A stretch of DNA of 64,000 bases from Actinoallomurus sp963823735 (GCA_963823735.1 CAWGMO010000002.1:806001-870000); one strand, 5' to 3'. Counted from the stretch's first letter, positions 10,007 to 19,109 are shown. Notes: generated by a model from the sequence alone, not told the origin. Numbers and translations are program-made.

Positions 10007-10852
10007 TCACGGCTGCTCCGTGGTGAAGGGCGGGTGCTCCTCGCGTGCGATGGCCAGCGCACGCTCCGTACGGGGCCGGACGACCTCGTCGACGACGCGC
10101 TGCGCGACCATCCGGGCGGGCAGCAGGGGGCCGACCCAGCGTGGGGCGCACACGCGGCGGGAGCGCCAGGCGATGCCGCGTTCCAGCGCGTCGACCGCCG
10201 TCTTCAGCGGTGCGACGCCGGTGAAGGTTCCCTCCTGCAACGCGGCGGCGGCCTCGGTGCCGAACCCGCGGTGGGTCATGTCGGTGTCCAGCTCGGCGAA
10301 GTAGGCGACACCGACCTTGGCGCCGGTGTGCCGCAGCTCGATGCGCAAGGTGTCCCCGAGCGCCTCGACGGCGGCCTTGGACGCGCTGTACGCGCCGAGC
10401 AGCGGCGCGTGCACGGCCGCGGCCAGCGAGGCGATCGGCAGCGCGTACCCGCGCGGGTGGGCGATGTACGGCCCGGCGGCCCGCAGCGTGTAGTACGTCC
10501 CGAGCACGTTGACCCGCAGCGTCGTCTCCAGGATCGCCGGATCGCCGTCGAGCACCGGCCACTGCGCGGCGATCCCCGCGTTGGCGACCACGACGTCGAG
10601 CCCCCCGAGCTCGGCGGCCAGCTCACCGACGGAGGCGTCGACACGCTCGCGGTCACCGACGTCACAGTGCCGCCACGGTGCGCCCCCGCACTCGGCGGCG
10701 ACACCTTCGAGAAGCTCCGGCTCCAGCCCGGCCAGCGCGAGACGCGCACCACGCTCATGCAACCGCCGCGCCAACGCGGCACCGATCCCACGCGCGGCAC
10801 CGGTGATCAGCACCCGGCGACCGGCCAGCGAAGGGACCCTCGATCCGAGCAT
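10007..10852 (-). CDS. Short-chain dehydrogenase/reductase
   Basis: 281-residue classical SDR. Cofactor motif TGAARGIG near residues 17-24, DVG region, NAGIA, the active-site Ser in ASLAA and the catalytic pair in YSASK are all present. The acidic residue expected for NAD preference is not clear (GLEPE after the second strand). The C-terminal extension of about 60 residues (RWVGPLLPARMVAQRVVDEV) resembles SDRs that act on lipid-like substrates. The ATG at 10852 gives the normal Rossmann N-terminus. Convergent with the TetR gene. Confidence 0.9.
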   Translation of the reverse strand: MLGSRVPSLAGRRVLITGAARGIGAALARRLHERGARLALAGLEPELLEGVAAECGGAPWRHCDVGDRERVDASVGELAAELGGLDVVVANAGIAAQWPVLDGDPAILETTLRVNVLGTYYTLRAAGPYIAHPRGYALPIASLAAAVHAPLLGAYSASKAAVEALGDTLRIELRHTGAKVGVAYFAELDTDMTHRGFGTEAAAALQEGTFTGVAPLKTAVDALERGIAWRSRRVCAPRWVGPLLPARMVAQRVVDEVVRPRTERALAIAREEHPPFTTEQP

Positions 10853-11001
10853 GGCCAGACCCTAACACTCGGCGAACACCGATGTTCATCTAGGTCGCCC
10901 AACCGATTTACCCAGCGAGATCATCGAACTTCCCTCGCCCCGACACCGTCTCCCGAAAAGATCGCTTCATACGGAAACGTTCGTAATCGGAAAGGCGGGC
11001 G

Positions 11002-13059
11002 ATGGAGGCTCTGCGGCCCGGAGTCCCCCGGCGTATCGGGGGGTATCGCCTGGTGGGCAGGCTGGGCGCGGGGGGCATGGGTGAGGTGTTCCTCGGGCGG
11101 TCTCCCGGCGGGCTGCTGGTCGCGATCAAGGTCGTGCATCCGCATCTGGCCGAGGACCCTGACTTCCGCGGGCGGTTCCGGCGGGAGGTGGGGGCCGCGC
11201 GTTCGGTCAGCGGGGCGTTCACCGCGCCCGTCATCGACGCCGACACCGAGGCGCCCTCGCCCTGGCTGGCCACCGCGTACCTGCCGGGCATGTCGTTGCA
11301 GGACGCCGTCGCCGGGCATGGGCCTCTGCCGGTCGCGGCGGTGTTCGCGCTGGGTGCCGGGCTGGCCGAGGCGCTCGTCTCGATCCACCGGGCCGGGGTC
11401 GTGCACCGGGACCTCAAGCCGTCCAATGTCATGCTCGGCACCGACGGACCGCGTGTCATCGACTTCGGGATCGCGCACGCCGCGGACTCCGGTGTCATCA
11501 CGGCGGCCGGGTCGGCGGTCGGGTCGCCCGGGTTCATCGCGCCCGAGCAGGCTCGCGGTGAGACGACCGGGCCGGCGTCCGACGTGTTCTCCCTGGCCGC
11601 CGTCCTCGTGTACGCCGCGACCGGGGCCGGTCCGTTCGGCGAGGGGCCGCCGCACGTTCTGATCTACCGGGTCGTGCACGAGCCTCCGCGCCTCGACGCC
11701 GTACCGGATCCGGCACTGCGGGACCTCATCGGCACGTGCCTGGACCCTGACCCGCGCCGCCGCCCGCCCTCGGCGTTCCTCCTCGACCGGCTCGCCTCCC
11801 TCGCTCCGCCGGCCTCGGACCCGCACGGCACCGACTGGCTGCCCGCGAGCGTCGCCGCGCTCATCGCGAACGCCTCGGGCGAGGTCACCCCGCCGCGTAC
11901 GCCGCCGCGTGGCACGAGCCGCCGCCGCGTGCTCCTCGGCGCGGGCGTGGGCGCCGTCGCGGTCGCGGGCGGCGCCGGGCTGGTCGCGGCCCTGCTGGAC
12001 GACGGCTCACCGCCGGCGGCGCGTCCGAGCCCCTCGCCCACGGCGGCGGCCCCCTCGCCACGGCCCGTACGCGACGCCAAGGTCCTGTGGAAACGGAACA
12101 CCGGCGCCACGTACCTCATCTCCAGCCCCGCGGTGGCCGGCGGGACCGTCTTCGTCGGATGCGAGAAGGGGATCCTGCTCGCGTACGACGCGAAGACCGG
12201 GAAACCTCGGTGGCGGCACCCGACGGGCGCGCGGATCACCTCACAGCCGTCCGTGGTGAACGGCGTCGTGTACGTCGCCAACGTCGACGGCGCCGTGCAC
12301 GCCGTCGACGCGAGGACCGGGCGCTCGCGGTGGCAGCGGACCGTCAGCGACACCCTGACCGACACGATCGTGAGCGGCGGGACCGTGTACGCGGGCGGCG
12401 ATCCGCTGTACGCGCTCAGCGCGTCCAGCGGCGCGGTCAAGTGGCACGCGCCGGGCGGTGACAACTACAGCGCGTTCCACGCGGCGGGCGGCGCGCTCGT
12501 CTACGTGTCGCGCGACCAGAGCCTCGACGCGCTCGACGTCCGCACCGGGCGGCGGCGCTGGACGTACCGGATGACCAAGGGGTGCGGCGCGCCCCTGGTG
12601 TCCGGCGGCGTCGTGTACTGCGGGAACTTCCAGGGCGACGAGGTGCACGCGCTGGACGCCGAGACCGGCAGGAACCGCTGGACGTACCGCCTGACCAGCC
12701 CGATCACGGCCCGGCCCGCGATCTCCGGCGGCCAGGTGTTCGTCGGCGACTGGGACCAGAACCTGTACGCGATCGACGCCGCCACCGGGTCGATGCGCTG
12801 GCAGCTCCAGACCGGCGGCCAGATCCACGGCAACCCCGTGGCCGCCGGCGGCATGCTCTACGTCCCCAGCGGCGTGTACTCCGAGGGCAACCTGTACGCG
12901 GTCGAGGCCGCGACCGGGCGCGCCGACTGGCGCTTCTTCCGCGGCGACGGCTTCGATTCGAGCCCGGCGGTGGCGGACGGCGTCGTGTACGCGAGCTGCA
13001 AGGACGGATACCTGTACGCACTGGACGTCAGGGGCGGGACCGGCACCCCGCCGGCGTGA
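11002..13059 (+). CDS. Membrane Ser/Thr protein kinase with PQQ-propeller sensor
   Basis: 685 residues. Kinase domain at about residues 13-270: glycine loop GAGGMGEVF, ATP-anchoring Lys43 in AIKVV, catalytic HRDLKPSNV with Asp137 and DFG with Asp154. A basic stretch (SRRRVLLG) and one membrane span (about residues 312-332) follow, then a Pro/Ser-rich linker and an extracellular PQQ-like beta-propeller of repeated YAxDAxTGxxRW blades from about residue 360. The kinase is cytosolic and the propeller probably senses an outside ligand. GGAAAGG precedes the ATG. The gene lies 20 bases before a paralogue and is probably co-transcribed with it. Confidence 0.93.
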   Translation: MEALRPGVPRRIGGYRLVGRLGAGGMGEVFLGRSPGGLLVAIKVVHPHLAEDPDFRGRFRREVGAARSVSGAFTAPVIDADTEAPSPWLATAYLPGMSLQDAVAGHGPLPVAAVFALGAGLAEALVSIHRAGVVHRDLKPSNVMLGTDGPRVIDFGIAHAADSGVITAAGSAVGSPGFIAPEQARGETTGPASDVFSLAAVLVYAATGAGPFGEGPPHVLIYRVVHEPPRLDAVPDPALRDLIGTCLDPDPRRRPPSAFLLDRLASLAPPASDPHGTDWLPASVAALIANASGEVTPPRTPPRGTSRRRVLLGAGVGAVAVAGGAGLVAALLDDGSPPAARPSPSPTAAAPSPRPVRDAKVLWKRNTGATYLISSPAVAGGTVFVGCEKGILLAYDAKTGKPRWRHPTGARITSQPSVVNGVVYVANVDGAVHAVDARTGRSRWQRTVSDTLTDTIVSGGTVYAGGDPLYALSASSGAVKWHAPGGDNYSAFHAAGGALVYVSRDQSLDALDVRTGRRRWTYRMTKGCGAPLVSGGVVYCGNFQGDEVHALDAETGRNRWTYRLTSPITARPAISGGQVFVGDWDQNLYAIDAATGSMRWQLQTGGQIHGNPVAAGGMLYVPSGVYSEGNLYAVEAATGRADWRFFRGDGFDSSPAVADGVVYASCKDGYLYALDVRGGTGTPPA

Positions 13060-13079
13060 CCGTCCCGGGAAGAGGCGAG

Positions 13080-15197
13080 ATGCCGGCGACCATGCCGGGA
13101 GACCCACGGCGCGTGGGCCCGTACCGCGTCGTGTCGCGGCTCGGCGCGGGCGGGATGGGCCAGGTGTTCCTCGGCCGCTCCCCCGGCGGCCGTACGGTGG
13201 CGATCAAGGTCGTGCACCCGGCGATGGCCGACGACCCCGGTTTCCGGTCGCGGTTCCAGCGCGAGGTCACGGCGGCGCGTGCGGTCAACGGCGTCTACAC
13301 GGCGCCGATCGTGGACGCCGACCCCGACGCGCCGCTGCCGTGGCTGGCCACCGCGTTCCTGCCGGGTCTGTCCCTTCAGGACGCGATCGCGGCGCACGGC
13401 CCGCTGCCCGCCCCGGCCGTACGCGCGCTCGGCGCCGGGCTCGCCGAGGCGCTCGTCTCGATCCACCGCGCGGGCATCGTGCACCGCGACCTGAAGCCGT
13501 CGAACGTCATGCTCACGCCCGAAGGGCCGCGCGTCATCGACTTCGGCATCGCGCGGGCGAGCGACGCCAGCGTGCTCACCCGGACGGGCGCGACCATCGG
13601 CACGCCGTCGTACATGGCGCCGGAGCAGGCCGCGGGGTCCCCGGTGGGGCCGCCGGCGGACGTGTTCTCGCTCGGCGCCGTCCTCACGTACGCCTCGGCG
13701 GGCGTGGGCCCGTTCGGGCGCGGAGCCGTGCACGAGCTGATCTACCGGGTGATCCATCTGCCGCCGGACCTGCGGGGCGTCGCCGATCCCGCGCTGCGCG
13801 ACCTCATCGCGGCGTGCCTGGACAAGGACCCGGATCGGCGTCCGCCCGCCGATCGTCTCGTGTCGCTGCTGGCCCCGTCCGACGCGCCGGACGGCACCGG
13901 CTGGCTGCCGCCGCCGGTGGCGCACGACGTCTCGCGCCGTCCGTCCGCCGCGCCGGGCCGGCGGCGGGTGCTGCTGGGCGCCGGCGCGCTGGTGGCCACC
14001 GCCGGGGTGGGCGCCGCCGCGCTGCGCATGTCGCGCTCGCCCTCCACGACGCTCTGGACGTACGACCTGCCGGACCGGGCGAGCCTGATCAACGGACCGT
14101 ACGCGCTGGCGGGGACCGTGTACGCCGCCGGGGGCAGCGGGCTGGTCTCCAACACCTGGGCGCTGGACCCGCGTACGGGCCGGTCGCGCTGGGAGGGCTC
14201 CTTCTCGCCGGCGCGCAAGTCCGAGCCGGTCGTGGCGGACGGCCGCGGGTTCGTGTGCTCGGGCGGCAACCCGGGCTCGGTCGACTGCTTCGACGTGGCG
14301 AGCGGCCGGCAGCTGTGGAGCAAGCAGCTGTCGACGTTCGCGTACGTGCCGGTGCTCACCGCCACCGCGGGCCTGGTCTGCCTGACGGGCAGCGAGGAGA
14401 GCGGAAGCTACGGCCTGTACGCCTTCGACGCCGCCACCGGCGACCCGCGCTGGACGTACCACGTTCCGCAGCTCATCCAGGGCAACGCGACCCTTTCCGG
14501 CGGGCTGTTCTACCTGGGCCAGACCGACTTCCTGTACGCGGTCGACGCCGCGACGGGCGGCGGGCGCTGGCAACGCCACGTGGCGGGCCTCTCCCAGGTG
14601 ACCCCGAGCGCGGGCGGCGGCGTCGTGGTGGTCGCGTCCCAGGACTACACGGTGCGCGCCTTCGACGCTTCGACGGGAGCGCCCCGGTGGACGGCGTCGC
14701 TGATGGAGAACGGCTCCTCCCACTTCGAGGTGACGCCCCTGATCGCCGGTGACGTCGTGTACGTGGGCGGCCAGAGCGGCGTCCTGCACGCCCTCTCCCT
14801 CCGCGACGGCCGTGCGCTGTGGTCCTTCGACTCCGGAAACGGGAACGCCGTGGGCGATACGGACTATCTGACGCCGACCGTGTCCGGTGGCGTGGCCGTG
14901 CTGTCGAACGACGACACGTCGCTGTACGCGATCGAGGCATCGGGACACCTCCGCTGGCGGCAGACGGTGGCCAAGGGCCTGGGAGTACGCCCGGTGATCG
15001 TCGGCCGCCGTGTGTACCACGCGGGAGTGGAGGGCGTGTACGGCTTCGACCTCGGAACCGGCCGCCTGGTGTACCGCCTGGACCAGTCGGACGTCCCCGA
15101 CGACATGATGGCCTCGGTCGAGCACCTGACCACCGCGAACGGCGTCGTGTACTGCGCCGTGGGCTCCCGCCGCGTCTACGCCATCCGCGCGGAGTGA
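13080..15197 (+). CDS. Second Ser/Thr protein kinase with PQQ-propeller sensor
   Basis: 705 residues, paralogous to the kinase just upstream. The start is ATG at 13080, behind AGAGG; longer in-frame readings run back into the upstream gene and are not used. Kinase landmarks sit at the same positions as in the paralogue: Lys43, Asp137 of HRDLKPSNV and Asp154 of DFG. A membrane span (LLGAGALVATAGVGAAAL) is followed by a propeller with repeats such as YAFDAATGDPRW and YAVDAATGGGRW. The propeller sequence is much less conserved between the two proteins than the kinase domain, which suggests different ligands feeding a shared output. Confidence 0.93.
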   Translation: MPATMPGDPRRVGPYRVVSRLGAGGMGQVFLGRSPGGRTVAIKVVHPAMADDPGFRSRFQREVTAARAVNGVYTAPIVDADPDAPLPWLATAFLPGLSLQDAIAAHGPLPAPAVRALGAGLAEALVSIHRAGIVHRDLKPSNVMLTPEGPRVIDFGIARASDASVLTRTGATIGTPSYMAPEQAAGSPVGPPADVFSLGAVLTYASAGVGPFGRGAVHELIYRVIHLPPDLRGVADPALRDLIAACLDKDPDRRPPADRLVSLLAPSDAPDGTGWLPPPVAHDVSRRPSAAPGRRRVLLGAGALVATAGVGAAALRMSRSPSTTLWTYDLPDRASLINGPYALAGTVYAAGGSGLVSNTWALDPRTGRSRWEGSFSPARKSEPVVADGRGFVCSGGNPGSVDCFDVASGRQLWSKQLSTFAYVPVLTATAGLVCLTGSEESGSYGLYAFDAATGDPRWTYHVPQLIQGNATLSGGLFYLGQTDFLYAVDAATGGGRWQRHVAGLSQVTPSAGGGVVVVASQDYTVRAFDASTGAPRWTASLMENGSSHFEVTPLIAGDVVYVGGQSGVLHALSLRDGRALWSFDSGNGNAVGDTDYLTPTVSGGVAVLSNDDTSLYAIEASGHLRWRQTVAKGLGVRPVIVGRRVYHAGVEGVYGFDLGTGRLVYRLDQSDVPDDMMASVEHLTTANGVVYCAVGSRRVYAIRAE

Positions 15198-15219
15198 CTT
15201 GTCGGGGGTGGCTGGTTGG

Positions 15220-15660
15220 ATGCGGGGTGTGGATGGAGAAGGGCTTTTCTGGGACATGGTGGCCGGGCGCGTCGAGCCGCCGCCCGCGGCGGTGACGCTC
15301 GGCTGGGAGCTTTTGAATGTCGACCCCGACGAGGGGACGATCGAGGTCGCCTTCAAGGCGGTCGAGGCGTTCCTCAATCCGGCCGGGGCGATCCAGGGCG
15401 GGTTCCTGGCCGCGATGCTCGACGACACCCTCGGGCCGGCGTTGGTGGCGACGCTGCCGCCGGGGATGTTCGCGCCGACGCTGGACCTGCACGTCCAGTT
15501 CCTCCGGCCCGCGCGGCCTGGGCGGCTGGTCGGGCGCGGGCGGGTGGTGCAGAAGGGGCGGGAGGTGTGCTTCCTGTCCGGTGAGCTGATCGGTCCCGAC
15601 GACCGTCCGGTGGCCGTGGCGACGGCCACCGCCCGCATCCGGGCGATCGGCGGCGTCTAG
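15220..15660 (+). CDS. PaaI-family hotdog thioesterase
   Basis: About 146 residues with the 4HBT hotdog fold. The motif LNPAGAIQGGFLAAMLDDTLG matches the PaaI active-site helix, with Asn/Gly around the start of the helix and the catalytic acid in the LDD segment, and TLDLHVQFLRPARPG the second strand. Probably hydrolyses an acyl-CoA thioester in the cytosol; substrate unknown. The ATG at 15220 has GGGGG about ten bases upstream. TTG at 15199 or GTG at 15208 are possible earlier starts and would nearly abut the kinase stop. Confidence 0.85.
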   Translation: MRGVDGEGLFWDMVAGRVEPPPAAVTLGWELLNVDPDEGTIEVAFKAVEAFLNPAGAIQGGFLAAMLDDTLGPALVATLPPGMFAPTLDLHVQFLRPARPGRLVGRGRVVQKGREVCFLSGELIGPDDRPVAVATATARIRAIGGV

Positions 15661-15692
15661 GCTGGTCAGCCCCACCCTCCGAGGAGTGACGT

Positions 15693-16049
15693 ATGAGCGA
15701 CGACGATCCGGCCGCGCGGCTGCGGGAGATCTGCATGGCGCTTCCCGAGGCCGCTGAGAAACCGTTCGGCGGGCACTCGGCGCCCGCGTACCGGGTGCGC
15801 GAGAAGCTGTTCCTGATGACCGGTGAGGACGGGCAGTACATCACGTTCAAGGCGGGCCCGGGCGTACAGGAGGAGCTGGTGTCGTCAGAGCCCGAGCGCT
15901 TCTTCGTCCCGGCGTACGTCGGCTCCAAGGGCTGGGTCGGCGCCCGGCTCGACGTCGACCAGGACTGGGCCGAGATCGCCGAGCTCATCGAGGACAGCTA
16001 CCGGCTGATCGCCCCCAAGCGCCTCGCCGCCCTCCTCGACGACCGCTGA
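15693..16049 (+). CDS. MmcQ/YjbR-family protein
   Basis: 118 residues, preceded by GAGGAG seven bases before the ATG. The pattern ALPEAAEKPFGGHSAPAYRV, then KLFLM and YITFKAGP, and the terminal LIEDSYRLIAPKRLAALL match the MmcQ/YjbR family, a small double-wing DNA-binding-like fold of unproven function. Length is normal for the family. It is probably co-transcribed with the neighbouring thioesterase and isomerase genes. Confidence 0.88.
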   Translation: MSDDDPAARLREICMALPEAAEKPFGGHSAPAYRVREKLFLMTGEDGQYITFKAGPGVQEELVSSEPERFFVPAYVGSKGWVGARLDVDQDWAEIAELIEDSYRLIAPKRLAALLDDR

Positions 16050-16075
16050 GCCGGCGCCCCACCAGGAGATCGCCG

Positions 16076-17098
16076 ATGGACCCCATCCTTCTGCCCGCCA
16101 ACATGCCGCGTTCGTTCTACCGGGGCGCGGGCCGCATCGACCGTTTCCGCGGGATGCCCGCGCCCGCCGACGCGTACCACCCCGAGGACTGGATCGCGTC
16201 GACCACCGAGCGCCATGGCGCGGCCGAGGGCGGCCCGACGACGCTCCCGGACGGCCGTACGCTGGCGTCCGCGATCGCCGGCGACGCCGAGCGCTGGCTC
16301 GGGCCCGGCCACGTCGCGCGGTACGGCGCGGACCCGGCCCTTCTCGTGAAGCTGCTCGACGCCGGCGAGCGCCTGCCGCTGCACGTGCATCCGGACCAGC
16401 GGTTCGCCCGCTCTCACCTGGCGTCGCCGTACGGCAAGACCGAGGCGTGGATCATCATCGACGCGGCTCCGGAGGCCGCCGTCCACCTGGGGTTCGCGCG
16501 GGACGTGGAGGCCGGTGAGCTGGCCGCCTGGGTGGCGGACCAGTCCGTGTCCGACATGCTGGCCGCGACCAACCGGGTGCCCGTACGCGCGGGCGACGCG
16601 ATCGTCTGCCCGGCGGGCCTCCCCCACGCCATCGGCCAGGACATCCTCCTCGTCGAGCTCCAGGAGCCGACCGACCTCTCCGTCCTGCTGGAGTGGGAGG
16701 GGTACGACGTCGACGCCGCCGCCGGCCACCTGGGTCTCGGCTTCGACCAGGCCCTGCGCTGCGTCGACCGGCACGCCTGGGACACCGAGAGCATCACCGC
16801 CCTACGCCAGGCCCGCCAGGAGGGGCAGAACGTACGCCCGGGCGTCGACCGCCTGTTCCCGGAGTCCGCCGACGACTTCTTCGCCGCGGAACGCATCCGC
16901 CCCGCGCCCACGGGAGTCCTGGACCCCGCCTTCTCCGTCCTGGTGATCGTCGACGGAGCCGGCACCCTGGAGACCGAACACGGCACCCCCACGGAAGTCC
17001 GCGCCGGCCAGACGTTCCTGGTCCCTCATGCCGCCGGAAACGGCGTCCTCCGAGGCATGCTGACCGCCATCCGCTGCCGCCCGCCCGTCACCACGTAG
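16076..17098 (+). CDS. manA: Class I mannose-6-phosphate isomerase
   Basis: 340-residue cupin-fold isomerase interconverting mannose-6-phosphate and fructose-6-phosphate. The zinc-site His pair is in LPLHVHPDQRF, followed by GKTEAWIII with a ligand Glu and by PAGLPHAIG...LVELQEPTDLS, the second metal and substrate segment. A second cupin-like part ends the protein (GTPTEVRAGQTFLVPHAAG). GGAGAT precedes the ATG. It is shorter than enteric ManA but matches short actinobacterial forms. It could serve hexose supply for glycans or feed on the sugar imported by the 1-8 kb locus; no direct link is visible. Confidence 0.85.
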   Translation: MDPILLPANMPRSFYRGAGRIDRFRGMPAPADAYHPEDWIASTTERHGAAEGGPTTLPDGRTLASAIAGDAERWLGPGHVARYGADPALLVKLLDAGERLPLHVHPDQRFARSHLASPYGKTEAWIIIDAAPEAAVHLGFARDVEAGELAAWVADQSVSDMLAATNRVPVRAGDAIVCPAGLPHAIGQDILLVELQEPTDLSVLLEWEGYDVDAAAGHLGLGFDQALRCVDRHAWDTESITALRQARQEGQNVRPGVDRLFPESADDFFAAERIRPAPTGVLDPAFSVLVIVDGAGTLETEHGTPTEVRAGQTFLVPHAAGNGVLRGMLTAIRCRPPVTT

Positions 17099-17165
17099 CC
17101 GGCGCGAGCCGCGCGGGAACGCCGTCGTCGGCCAGGTGTGGGCGATCCTCAGCGCGCCCGGCCGG

Positions 17166-17835
17166 TCATGGAACCAAGCCCAGCTCGGCGGCGTACGCCT
17201 CCAGGCGGTCCGCGAGCTCGTGGGGGCGGCTCAGGGCGGGGGTGTGGCCGCCGTCGATCTCGTCGGGGGTGATGCCCAGGCGTTCGCGGGCTACGCGGTG
17301 GAGGAACGCCGTGGGGAGCAGGTGGTCGTCGCGACAGCTCAGGACGCGCGTGGGGACTTCCGGCCAGGACCTCAGTGGTGACGGCTCGTCCATCCGGGCC
17401 TCGGACTGGGTGCGGGACCGCTTCAGTGCCTCGGTGGCCAGCTCCGACGGTACATCCTGGTAGAACAGGGCGATCGTGCCGTCGTAGTGGTCCCTTGCCT
17501 CCTCCGCGTACCTCGTATCGGTCCAGAAATCGGCGGGTGCCTCCGCCGGCGCGGGGATCATGGGGGCGACCAGGACGAGCAGTTCCACCGGCACCCGGTC
17601 GCAGACGAGCGGGGCGACGAAGCCGCCGAGCGACTGGGCGACGACGATCAGCTCGCTCCGGTCGCCGATCGCGCGCGGCCACGGTGTCGGCGTACTCGGG
17701 CAGGCCTGCCGTGTCGTCGTCGCAGGGAAGGTCCGGCGCGAGGGTGTCATGGCCTCGCGCACGCAGCTCGGCCTCCACCAGATGCCAGTACCAGCCGACG
17801 TCGCCGGCGCCGTGGATCAACGCGAACGTGGCCAC
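17166..17835 (-). CDS. Alpha/beta hydrolase (one frameshift)
   Basis: About 222 residues after repair, of the short alpha/beta-hydrolase family related to plant salicylate esterases. The N-terminus VATFALIHGAGDVGWYW holds the oxyanion HG motif, VVAQSLGGFVAPL the nucleophile elbow (Ser in QSLGG), and DEIDGGHTPALSRP the catalytic His. The GTG start at 17835 follows a GGGAAGGGGG stretch. The frame breaks near 17669-17678 in a CGCGCGC run (VAA | AIGDRSEL); total length is one base over a multiple of three. A slipped dinucleotide run is a plausible sequencing error. Confidence 0.82.
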
Positions 17836-17890
17836 CCCTGCCCCCTTCCCGCCACCGAGGCTAGGCGAACACACCGGCACAGCACAGAGC

Positions 17891-17930
17891 AATGCCCACC
17901 CGGACGCGGCTCGGCGTTCGGGTGGGCATT
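17891..17930 (-). terminator. Strong hairpin terminator after receiver-protein gene
   Basis: Perfect 12-bp inverted repeat AATGCCCACCCG (17891-17902) and CGGGTGGGCATT (17919-17930) with a 16-base loop, 16 bases past the stop of the receiver-protein gene on the minus strand. It separates that gene from the hydrolase gene. Confidence 0.8.
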
Positions 17931-17945
17931 CGGGCGGACACGGCG

Positions 17946-18365
17946 CTACGCGGCTCCGGGCGGCACCGAGGCCCAGTTTCGCGCGCTGCCGGAGCACGGG
18001 ACCGTGCCGGCGAGGATGTCGTGTACGGCCCGGGCGGACAGGTCGCTCTTGGACAGGAACGCACAGGCCGCGCTCACCTCGGTCATGTCGTCGAAATCCC
18101 ACTCGGCGTAGGTCGAGACCATGATCACTGTGGGTGGGCGCCGGGTGCCCTGGCCGGCGAGTTTCTCCGCCAGGGCGAAGCCGCTCTCCTCGCCCAGGCA
18201 CACGTCCACCAGGGCGACGTCGGGGCGTAGCTCTTCTATGCGGGACACGGCTTCGGCGCAGGTGGTCGCCACTCCCACCACCGCGATCCCGTCGCGTTCC
18301 AGGGCATCGCGTGCGGCTTCGAGGAATCGATCATTGTCGTCGACGATGACGCATCGCACAGGCAT
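17946..18365 (-). CDS. Stand-alone response-regulator receiver protein
   Basis: 139 residues, a receiver domain only. Acidic pocket VDDND at residues 8-12, phospho-acceptor Asp54 in VALVDVCLG, the switch Thr/Ser in MVSTY and the Lys in FLSKSDL are all present. The start ATG at 18365 has GAGG upstream; the open frame extends further but without a ribosome-binding site or conserved sequence. No DNA-binding domain follows: the protein ends about 20 residues after the receiver fold (GTVPCSGSARNWASVPPGAA). No kinase gene is adjacent, so the phospho-donor is unknown. Confidence 0.87.
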   Translation of the reverse strand: MPVRCVIVDDNDRFLEAARDALERDGIAVVGVATTCAEAVSRIEELRPDVALVDVCLGEESGFALAEKLAGQGTRRPPTVIMVSTYAEWDFDDMTEVSAACAFLSKSDLSARAVHDILAGTVPCSGSARNWASVPPGAA

Positions 18366-18501
18366 AGACACATCCTCACCCCGTCGACCATGACAGCGCA
18401 TTACTGCTAGCCATACCAAGGCCGGTACCGCCAGCGGGTCCTCAGGATGGGGGCTGGCCGCGCTGACATCGGGGGTCGCGCCGAGCACCATTGGAGTCAT
18501 A

Positions 18502-18523
18502 ACCGGCCTGGGGAAGGGCCGGT
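18502..18523. promoter_or_regulatory. Hairpin in leader of DUF5999 gene
   Basis: Inverted repeat ACCGGCC (18502-18508) and GGCCGGT (18517-18523) with an eight-base loop, 24 bases before the ATG of the small DUF5999 gene. It precedes an A-rich AAAAGGGGG ribosome-binding region. It may be a leader structure or an operator. The rest of 18366-18547 shows nothing else recognisable. Confidence 0.4.
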
Positions 18524-18547
18524 CCGAGCGAAAAGGGGGACGGTGCC

Positions 18548-18745
18548 ATGTGCCAGCACCAGCCTCGATGCCCCAGCGCGAACGCCGACGACCATACCGC
18601 CGCCCGCGTCGCCTGCGCCCACCCCGAGCAGGGCTGGGTTCTCCTCTGCAACGGTGTCGTGATCTTCGACGACACGGGTGAGCTTCTGCCCGACGGCCAC
18701 ACGATCGCGCCCCATCCCGCCCTCGGCCTCCAGACCGCCGCCTGA
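18548..18745 (+). CDS. DUF5999 small actinobacterial protein
   Basis: 65 residues, start MCQHQPRCPSA with clustered Cys and His residues, then AARVACAHPEQGWVLLCNGVVIFDD and GELLPDGHTIAPH. This matches the small DUF5999 family widespread in actinomycetes; function unknown, though the Cys/His N-terminus suggests metal binding. A strong ribosome-binding site (AAAAGGGGG) precedes the ATG. It is followed after 23 bases by another small gene and is probably co-transcribed. Confidence 0.85.
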   Translation: MCQHQPRCPSANADDHTAARVACAHPEQGWVLLCNGVVIFDDTGELLPDGHTIAPHPALGLQTAA

Positions 18746-18768
18746 ACCCCAGCGGACAGGATCCTCAC

Positions 18769-19101
18769 GTGACATGCCAGCCAGGCCCACCCCGTACCAC
18801 CCCCGACGCGGAGGACGGCGCGATCATCTACCTCGCCATCACCCTCCCCACGGGTATCGTCCCCGGTGACCTGGCCGACATCCAGTACTCCCTCGCCGAC
18901 GCCGCCCGGCGTACGACCGGTGAAGGCCTCCCGGTCCGGTTCGTACACGGGATGTATCTGCCGACGTACGGAAGTCTCCTGTGCGCCTTCTCGGCCGATG
19001 ACGTACGGGCCGTGTACGCGGCGGCCGGACTCGCCGGGTTCCCGTTCCGGCAGGTCGACGCCGCCACCGCATCCCGTCTGAGCTCGCCTCCCCCGGGATG
19101 A
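18769..19101 (+). CDS. Small protein, weakly DUF4242-like
   Basis: 110 residues starting at GTG 18769. The segments IYLAITLPTGIVPGDLADIQ, VRFVHGMYLPTYGSLLCAF and SADDVRAVYAAAGLAGFPF recall DUF4242/SCO4226-type ferredoxin-like small proteins, in which a short strand-helix repeat ends with an acidic helix near the C-terminus. I cannot confirm membership. No signal peptide. Probably co-transcribed with the DUF5999 gene and ended by the hairpin at 19110-19151. Confidence 0.6.
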   Translation: MTCQPGPPRTTPDAEDGAIIYLAITLPTGIVPGDLADIQYSLADAARRTTGEGLPVRFVHGMYLPTYGSLLCAFSADDVRAVYAAAGLAGFPFRQVDAATASRLSSPPPG

Positions 19102-19109
19102 GAGCACGT

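Noticed and set aside
12582..13079. Longer N-terminus for the second kinase
   Set aside because: It overlaps the first kinase gene in another frame; the ribosome-binding site and domain start support ATG 13080.
12858..15638. Open frame on the minus strand opposite the second kinase
   Set aside because: Antisense to a kinase with complete motifs; no known domain and composition typical of a shadow.
16076..17098. Mannose-6-phosphate isomerase as part of the 1-8 kb sugar regulon
   Set aside because: No LacI-type operator near it and it lies behind unrelated genes on the other strand.
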